Under the pieces are notes generated by a model that was not told where the DNA came from, did no database searches, and worked only from the letters and a program-made list of their open reading frames with translations. Of a stretch of 64,000 nucleotides of DNA, positions 57,601 to 64,000 are shown piece after piece (positions within the stretch are counted from its first letter, which is position 1; each line of letters begins with the position of its first letter). Source of the DNA: Toxotes chatareus (taxonomy: Eukaryota > Chordata > Actinopteri > Toxotidae). Where the stretch lies: positions 10,231,001 to 10,295,000 of the forward strand of contig CM028889.1 in assembly GCA_016801885.1 (NCBI GenBank). The letters run 5' to 3'. The position numbers and the translations under genes were made by a program.

Positions 57601-60600
57601 CACCTGAAATAATGAGTGAATGTTTCTGACTTGTGAAACCCATTAACTAATGTGACCAGTTTGCTACCCAAGTCTCTTATCACCTACTGCTGTATTATTT
57701 ACGTTGTGTTTCCTCTTTATTTGTGTCAGTGGAGATTGTGGACTCTGTGGAGGCCTATGCTGAGATGCTGAGGGGCATCTTTGACTTTACTGCACTGAAA
57801 GAGCTTCTCTCTGGAGCCAATCACATTAACGTCCGCCTGGATGCTATGCACGGAGGTATGAACAGCACTACACAGGCTTTTGTTTCAGGAGGCTTTTGTG
57901 GTGGAGTGTATGTTTCCTTTATATCTCAAGCAAGGTGTGGTGGCTCCTTTTAACAATACACTCTCTCCCTCTAGTGGTTGGTCCTTATGTGAAGAAGATA
58001 GTCTGTGAGGAGCTGGGTTCTCCTGCCAACTCAGCAGTCAACTGTGTCCCCCAAGAGGACTTTGGAGGCCACCACCCTGACCCCAACCTGACCTACGCTG
58101 CTGACCTGGTCAAGACCATGAAAGGAGGAGAATATGACTTTGGAGCCGCCTTTGATGGTGATGGTGTAAGTCAGCTTTTCTTCCAGGGAGGGTGATTTTA
58201 TAGCTGTTAAATCAGACAGTATATTGGGGAGAGGTGAGAGCAGAGTTATGAAGTTCTTAAACTGGATTTCAGTCTATGATGTCAGATCACATAAAATGAA
58301 TTTAATAAAGTGTGGTCTATTAAGTTTTAAATTTTAGGTTTTTCTTTTAAATAGACCGGAGTCAGTAACCAAAGTAATGGGCCTGGGTCCTGGACTGAGG
58401 TTGAACTGAACTCATTTTGACTTTGGCTTTAATGAGAACAGTGAGTGTTTTTAGTCAGCTGTTTTTCTCTAGCTTTTCCCCCCAACACTTTTCTCATATT
58501 TTGTGAAGAGAACAGACCAAATTATAATATACAACGGTATTGGTTATATTATAAGAAATATGCTCAATTTGTCATTCTTCTGCTACCTTCAGAATTCAAA
58601 ATGAAATATAAGAAAATATAAGAAATATATAACATAATGATTTTAGTTTTGGATGAAATATTATTTAAAAATCAGATATAGTTCAGCATCTGAAGGGAAT
58701 CTTTTTCAAGAAAACAGGGGAAGACTGCAACCAATAAACCTACTGAACAAACAGTTCAGGAAACAAATTCATGTAAAGTAAACTATAACGTGTCCGCTAT
58801 TTGTGATTGTTGACCCCAGTCTTTCTGTGCTACTTGTTCTACCCCCCTCTTCAGGACCGTAACATGGTGCTGGGTAAACACGGCTTCTTCGTGAACCCCT
58901 CAGACTCAGTCGCTGTAATTGCTGCCAACATTAAGAGCATCCCTTACTTCCAGAAGACTGGTGTCAAAGGACTGGCACGCAGCATGCCCACCAGTGGAGC
59001 CCTGGACAAGTAAATGCCACATGACATAAGAGCCACTCTAAAGTTTTCCCTCTGCAGTAAACTGAAAAAGTACTGATAAATCTTTTCTTATGTGGTTTAT
59101 TGTGTGTGCCAATCTGTTCCAGTGTGGCTAAAGCTCTTCAGATGCAGCTGTACGAGACTCCAACAGGCTGGAAGTTCTTTGGGAACCTGATGGATGCTGG
59201 CAAACTCTCACTATGTGGAGAGGAGAGCTTCGGCACTGGTGAGTAAAAGTCATCAAATTTGCGTAGCCAGATTTCCAGTAAGGGAAAGTAGTGCCCTCCA
59301 CTTACCCGCTCACTCACTCCTTTTCCTCTCCCTCTGCTAACCAACTAGGCTCAGATCACATCCGTGAGAAGGACGGCCTGTGGGCAGTGCTTGCATGGTT
59401 GTCAATCTTAGCCTCCAGGAAACAGAGCGTGGAAGAGATCATGAAGGATCACTGGCAGAAGTTTGGCAGGAACTTCTTCACCAGGTCAGCACTGAACCAT
59501 GTAAAATGTTTTTTGAAATGTGGGCTTAAGTCTCAAAAGAGAAGTATTTCAGATTGCCAGTGATGTTTTTAGTATTTGTCAGGTCCAGGACCTGGGTGGT
59601 TTGTACAACCTACTGAGATTCTGCAAGTATGTAGGTTGGTCAGTTGGTACTCTGCTGCTGTCTAGTGGCTAATAAGAGAACTGCAGCTTGTGCAAGCAAA
59701 GAGGCATTCAATTAATGCACACACAGTTGCCAGTTTTGATTAGGTAGGTAGGTTTGTGGTTCGGTTGAAAAATGTGCATTGTGTTACCCTGACATGAGCT
59801 TATATTTCTTTGTCTTCGCCATTTCTGTCACTGAAGATAGGCTAAGTAACAGAAACAGTTATCTGTATAATGCAATGTAGTTCAACTACACCACAAACTA
59901 TATCCTCCAAAATAATCAAAGTTTTTTTTTATGATTACCTATTACCCATTTCAACAAGTTTTTACTCTTGCAAATAAAAAAGAGATCGTAAAACTTCAGG
60001 CAATTACTTCTCAACCAAAGATCTGTAATTTTCTGATCTCAGATGTTAGCAGATTTTTCCATCAATCTAATTTTAACATTTAACTTAAGGTACGACTACG
60101 AAGAGGTCGACTCAGATGCTGCCAACAAGATGATCAAGGATCTGGAGACAGCCATGTTTGACCCAGCCTTCGTAGGAAAGAAGTTTTCGTCAGGTGATAA
60201 GACTTATGAGGTGGCTGTTGCTGACAACTTCGCCTACACAGACCCTGTTGATGGAAGTGTGTCCAAAAACCAGGTACAGAGCCAACATAGCAGATCTCGT
60301 TAAAATTCTATACTACGCTCCCAGAGTTTTCCATTTGTCATCAGATGTAATCCATTTCTTAGATGAAAAACTTTTTTTTATTTAATTTTTTTTTTTTACT
60401 GTCCACTTTCAGTTCAACTAGTGCATGCATTCTTATTATTCCTACAGCAGTTAGTCCTTAATACTTTGAACTGATCTCATCTTAAACGGTATAAATGGTT
60501 TTTAACATGTAAATGTTAGAATTGACTGAATACATAATAAAGTCACATCCCCACTATAAATCATGACCAGTGAATAACTATCAGTGTATTACAGCTTGAT

Positions 60601-62264
60601 TTATTGCACCTCGTACATTCTACCTCCACATGTTTTCCTGTGACTTTACAGTTTCATTCATCATCGTCTTTCGTCTGTCTTTCTCTCACTCTCTCAGGGC
60701 CTGAGGATCATCTTCTCTGATGGCTCTAGGATTATATTCCGTCTCAGCGGTACAGGCAGCGCGGGAGCAACCATCAGGCTTTACATAGACAGCTATGAGA
60801 AGGACCCCCAGAAGATTTACCAGGATCCACAGGTCAGGACAATAAGGAATAGTTCCATCCAGCTAGATCCAGTGAGAAAAAGATGAGACAATGAAGTCAT
60901 CAGATAGGAAAATAAACATCAATGGGACCAGCAACAGTTTTTTCTTTTCCCTTGAATAATTTCATATGTTAAAAAAAAAAAAAAACACTGAAAGAGAAAG
61001 GAAAGAATACTCACCTAGGTAACAGCTTCTACAGAACTGGTCAAGATGTACCTTGTGGATTTTAAGGCATGTGCCCTCAACCCCTTTATGCTTATGAGTG
61101 AAATGATTTGTAACATGTGAGACAGCCAGCTTACATTGGATGGAGCTTTCCAAAAGCGAGTTCAAGTTTGTATTCCACATGGGAGATGATGGAGAGGTTT
61201 GGCCAAGTCTTGAGTTATGGCAGCTTATCAGGTCCAGCATGAAAAGAGGAAAACTTAGCATAAGGGAAAAATAAAAGAGCGCAGGTTCCAACTAGACACT
61301 TCATAAAGTCATTTTGACTGGTGTGGACAGGGAGGTGATGTAGAACAAGAAAGTGAGACAAGCCCAAAAAAAAAACCCAAATAAAAGTTCTGCTCAAGCC
61401 CTTTATCCTCTTCAGTGCTTACACATCATGAATGAACAGATAAGCAGAAACATATTGCTTCAGAATCTTAACTAGACAGATAAATTGCCAGTGGGTTAAT
61501 GGTTCAGTTGGCTGACTTTGGGTTAGTTTGATTTACACACCCAGAGGGTTGCATTTTGATAAGAGCAGGTTTAGAGAAGAGGAAGCACTCTCTGACTCAC
61601 ACTGTGATTGAGAGTCACTACCAGAAAACGATTGTTTCTGGCAGATCTGTGGTTGGACCATTACAGTTATAGTTTCTGCTCATAGGTTCAGATTAGCTGT
61701 CGTCTCAAGGGAATATACATGACTTGTTCCTTCACATGATTGCATCACTTACTTAGTGAGCAGTAGATTGTCACACTGGAGTTGCTGACCAGAGAATGAT
61801 TTAAATTGTTGCTTTAAAAAAAAAGACTCAAATGATGAATCGATTATCAAAGAGCTGCAGATTAATTGTCTGTTCATCAACAGATCGTCAAATCAGCTGA
61901 TCATTACAGCGCTAAGTGATTTGTTGAGGTATAGACAAATAAACGTCTCAAATAAATTAAAATGTTGGATGCAGGCAAAATTTTCCCATCACATATGTTT
62001 TTATACTTATTCAGAGATAATGTTTTCACTTCACATTAAATAATTTGCTCCAGCTATTATCTGCAGGGAATACATAGATATAAAATGATGCATGTTATGG
62101 AAGATGTGTGAGGACAGCATGACCTGAACAGGAAGTCATATGTTCTGTGTGTGTGTGTGTGTTTTGTTGTCCAGGTCATGCTGGCTCCCCTGGTAGACAT
62201 CGCCCTGAAGGTCTCTCAGCTCCAAGAGAGGACTGGACGCACCGGCCCTACTGTGATCACATGA
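54675..62264 (+). CDS. pgm1: Phosphoglucomutase 1, 11 coding exons
   Basis: PGM1 is the cytosolic alpha-D-phosphohexomutase that interconverts glucose-1-phosphate and glucose-6-phosphate, linking glycogen and UDP-glucose metabolism to glycolysis. Coding exons: 54675-54920, 56991-57153, 57346-57489, 57730-57855, 57975-58165, 58855-59009, 59123-59238, 59349-59484, 60090-60273, 60698-60832, 62175-62264. Borders are AG/GT and phases add up to 561 residues (human 562; one residue is lost near KQTFEVDTFKPF). Seen: the N-terminus MVKITTVKT with DQKPGTSGLRKRV, the phosphoserine loop TASHNPGG (Ser117), the metal loop DGDGDR (Asp287/289/291, split across exons 5 and 6), the sugar-binding loop GEESFGTGSDHIREKDG and the phosphate-binding loop RLSGTGSAGATIRLY. 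It ends TGPTVIT. All catalytic elements are intact. pgm5 is excluded by the intact catalytic serine loop and N-terminus. Confidence 0.97.
56470..56835 (-). mobile_element. Tc1-like transposon fragment in pgm1 intron 1
   Basis: The block reading ATTTGGTGTGACCACCTTTT at its left edge is typical of a fish Tc1-like family. On the minus strand it encodes a remnant with LQHDNNPKHTARVT, the second-Asp region of a Tc1 DDE transposase, then decays. No matching terminal repeat was found at the other edge, so it is truncated. Confidence 0.75.
61828..61920. mobile_element. Terminal fragment of hAT-like repeat
   Basis: GATGAATCGATTATCAAA, GCAGATTAATTGTCTG and ATCGTCAAATCAGCTGAT followed by TTACAGCGCT match the end of the same fish repeat family seen in alg6 intron 8. 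It lies in pgm1 intron 10 and is only about 90 bases long. Confidence 0.55.
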
Positions 62265-63010
62265 TTCCTCTGCCTCCACTCACCCTCAGCAACAGGATAC
62301 CTCCGCTCTCATGGGGGTGAAGCTGCCCTTGAATGCTGTCTTGGCTTCGGTTCCTGGCCCTCTTAAAAACAGAGCTGGATGAAAAACTGAAACTCAGCAT
62401 CCCCGTTGAATACCAGAAAATACATGAGGAGCTCTTGATTTACCTCACATTGAAAGTTATTCACTGCCATCTCCTAATGTTAGACTGGAGTGGAGGCTAA
62501 TATGATGTTTTCTTGAAACACTGGATAAAATCTGCCTGACAGGTCAGATCATTTGGACTGGCACTTTTCAAGTGACTTGTCTGACATATAGAGACTGTCT
62601 CATGTTCAGGCAAATTTATAGAAAAAGGTTTGGCATTACTAACAAGTGACCTTCTGTCACATCGTAATGAGATTTAAGAAAAACAAAATTTAAAGACTCA
62701 GAATAGACTGAAAATGTTAAATTGAGTGTGCCTCGTGTAATTTCTGTTCAAATATGTTATTGTCCAGATCAGTCCTAACCCTGACCCTGAATTAAATCAT
62801 TAAATGGAGAAACCGCCAAACTGACCACACAAAAGCAATTTGGGGCAACCTCACCCCTCTCCCGCCACTTTTCCCTTACTGACCTGGTGCCTTCCCTTCC
62901 CTCTGTTCTCCAGAACCACCAAAACAGCCTTGTAATGTGAACCATGAACCACAGTCAAAGCCTTGAGAACTAACACATCCACCATTAATAAAAGAACTTC
63001 ACATGAAAGA
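62265..63010 (+). other. pgm1: pgm1 3' UTR
   Basis: The untranslated tail ends after an AATAAA at 62987-62992. Downstream sequence becomes AT-rich. No regulatory RNA motif was recognised. Confidence 0.6.
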
Positions 63011-63329
63011 CAAACTCTGGTCATTTTTTTCATATCTGCTTTTGTCTTTTTAAATTTCTGGTTCCACAATATTTAATGCATTTAATTAATATGGAGATGT
63101 CTGTCATAGGCACACAAACCCACAAAACTCCCAAGTATTCATAGATACTGTACCTTTCCTTCCAAGAAACCAGCTGGTGCCTGAAAAAGTGTTGGGGCCA
63201 GTTGTAATTGCTTTAGCAGACTAGGTTTTAGAAAACTGAGCAGACTGAGAGACTGAAACAAGAGTGTATGGGGTGGTATTAATAATAGTTTCTTTTCAGT
63301 CAGGAAAATGATTCTAGATAAATGCAAAG

Positions 63330-63560
63330 ACCCCGTTCCTGCGGTGAACGAGCCAAGTTGTGGGACAAGCTTCTAGAAGAATAAAGTTCTTTGAAAAAGT
63401 CAAAGCCTCTCCAAAGGCATTCCTGAGGCAAGGAGAGAGGCAGATTTCTCTCACTCCCTCGCAAGTTGTCTGGTGTAATGAGATGGTCAGTGTAATCTTG
63501 ATTAACGATTAGTGATATAAAGTGTCAAAAGAGGTTAGGGGGTCCCACAGGCTATATCTA
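63330..63560. promoter_or_regulatory. Candidate conserved element downstream of pgm1
   Basis: A block of mixed composition with a TTCTAGAAGAATAAAGTTCT motif, TTGATTAACGATTAGTG and CTCGCAAGTTGTC, lacking a frame. It is about 1 kb past pgm1. In human the next gene is ROR1, so it could belong to that gene's or foxd3's regulatory landscape (inference). The remaining DNA to the window end holds no recognised gene. Confidence 0.2.
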
Positions 63561-64000
63561 AAGACAAACAGACAAGAGCTGAAACAGATTTTGATTTTTT
63601 TGGAAAGGCTTTGAGATACAGTATTTCACAAGGGGAATGAGTGAACGATGTTCGAAGCAGCTTGGACTATTCAAGACTCTAAAAGTACTGGGCTGCTGTC
63701 AACTTTTTCCTCTCACAGTTCTCATATCTAGACTTAAATTGGCTACAATTTAGTTAATCGGAGTGAGGGTGGAAAATCAGGTGCATGCTCCGTGTTTCTC
63801 TCTGAACTCCTAAGGGAAAATTGGCCTCAATCACAGATGGCACATTTTCCACCAATTTCTGTCATGTATGTCAGTGTCATTCATTCTGACCAGCACAATC
63901 GGCTCTACCTGTTTGCAGTAATCCGCCCCCAAAACACATGGTAAATAGTTAAAGTTCCTCAGCTGGAACTAATTGGCCAATCAAGTTGTATTTTCTCACA

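Overview
This window is vertebrate nuclear DNA, almost certainly from a ray-finned (teleost) fish. It carries long spliced genes with GT-AG introns, abundant microsatellites, fish-type Tc1 elements and hAT-like non-autonomous repeats. I read the gene order as foxd3(+), alg6(+), itgb3bp/cenpr(-), efcab7(+), pgm1(+). From memory this matches the order and orientation of human 1p31.3 (FOXD3, ALG6, ITGB3BP, EFCAB7, PGM1), so the window is a conserved synteny block. No prokaryotic systems, CRISPR arrays, rRNAs or convincing tRNAs were seen.

Layout. 1-6.6 kb: gene-free DNA upstream of foxd3, with several regulatory-looking patches (a DR1 nuclear-receptor site, a TATA box at 4051, homeodomain-site clusters). 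7.0-8.2 kb: intronless foxd3, a forkhead repressor. 8.2-14.1 kb: gene-free spacer with a CTCF-like site. 14.25-28.92 kb: alg6 in 14 coding exons (505 aa). 28.9-32.2 kb: tail-to-tail spacer. 32.2-40.1 kb: itgb3bp (CENP-R) on the minus strand. I rebuilt it from eight small exons (148 aa); none is obvious as an open reading frame and the first holds only 5 coding bases. Its 4.9-kb last intron contains a broken Tc1 element. 40.1-40.6 kb: compact bidirectional promoter. 40.64-51.32 kb: efcab7 in 13 coding exons (621 aa). 54.68-62.26 kb: pgm1 in 11 coding exons (561 aa). 62.3-64 kb: pgm1 3' end and downstream DNA.

Function. The genes are not a pathway. foxd3 is a developmental transcription factor (neural crest, pluripotency). 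alg6 (N-glycan precursor glucosylation), itgb3bp (kinetochore CCAN), efcab7 (Hedgehog signalling at the ciliary EvC zone) and pgm1 (glucose-1-P/glucose-6-P interconversion) are broadly expressed neighbours. The block may be held together because foxd3 enhancers lie in and beyond the neighbours' introns (inference). Exon phases of all four spliced genes were checked by hand and add up to complete frames. Remote regulatory calls are pattern-based and marked low confidence. I found no evidence of an undescribed molecular system. The most useful non-obvious results are the fragmented itgb3bp gene, three separate Tc1 relics, two long near-perfect hairpins, and the candidate enhancers and CTCF sites.
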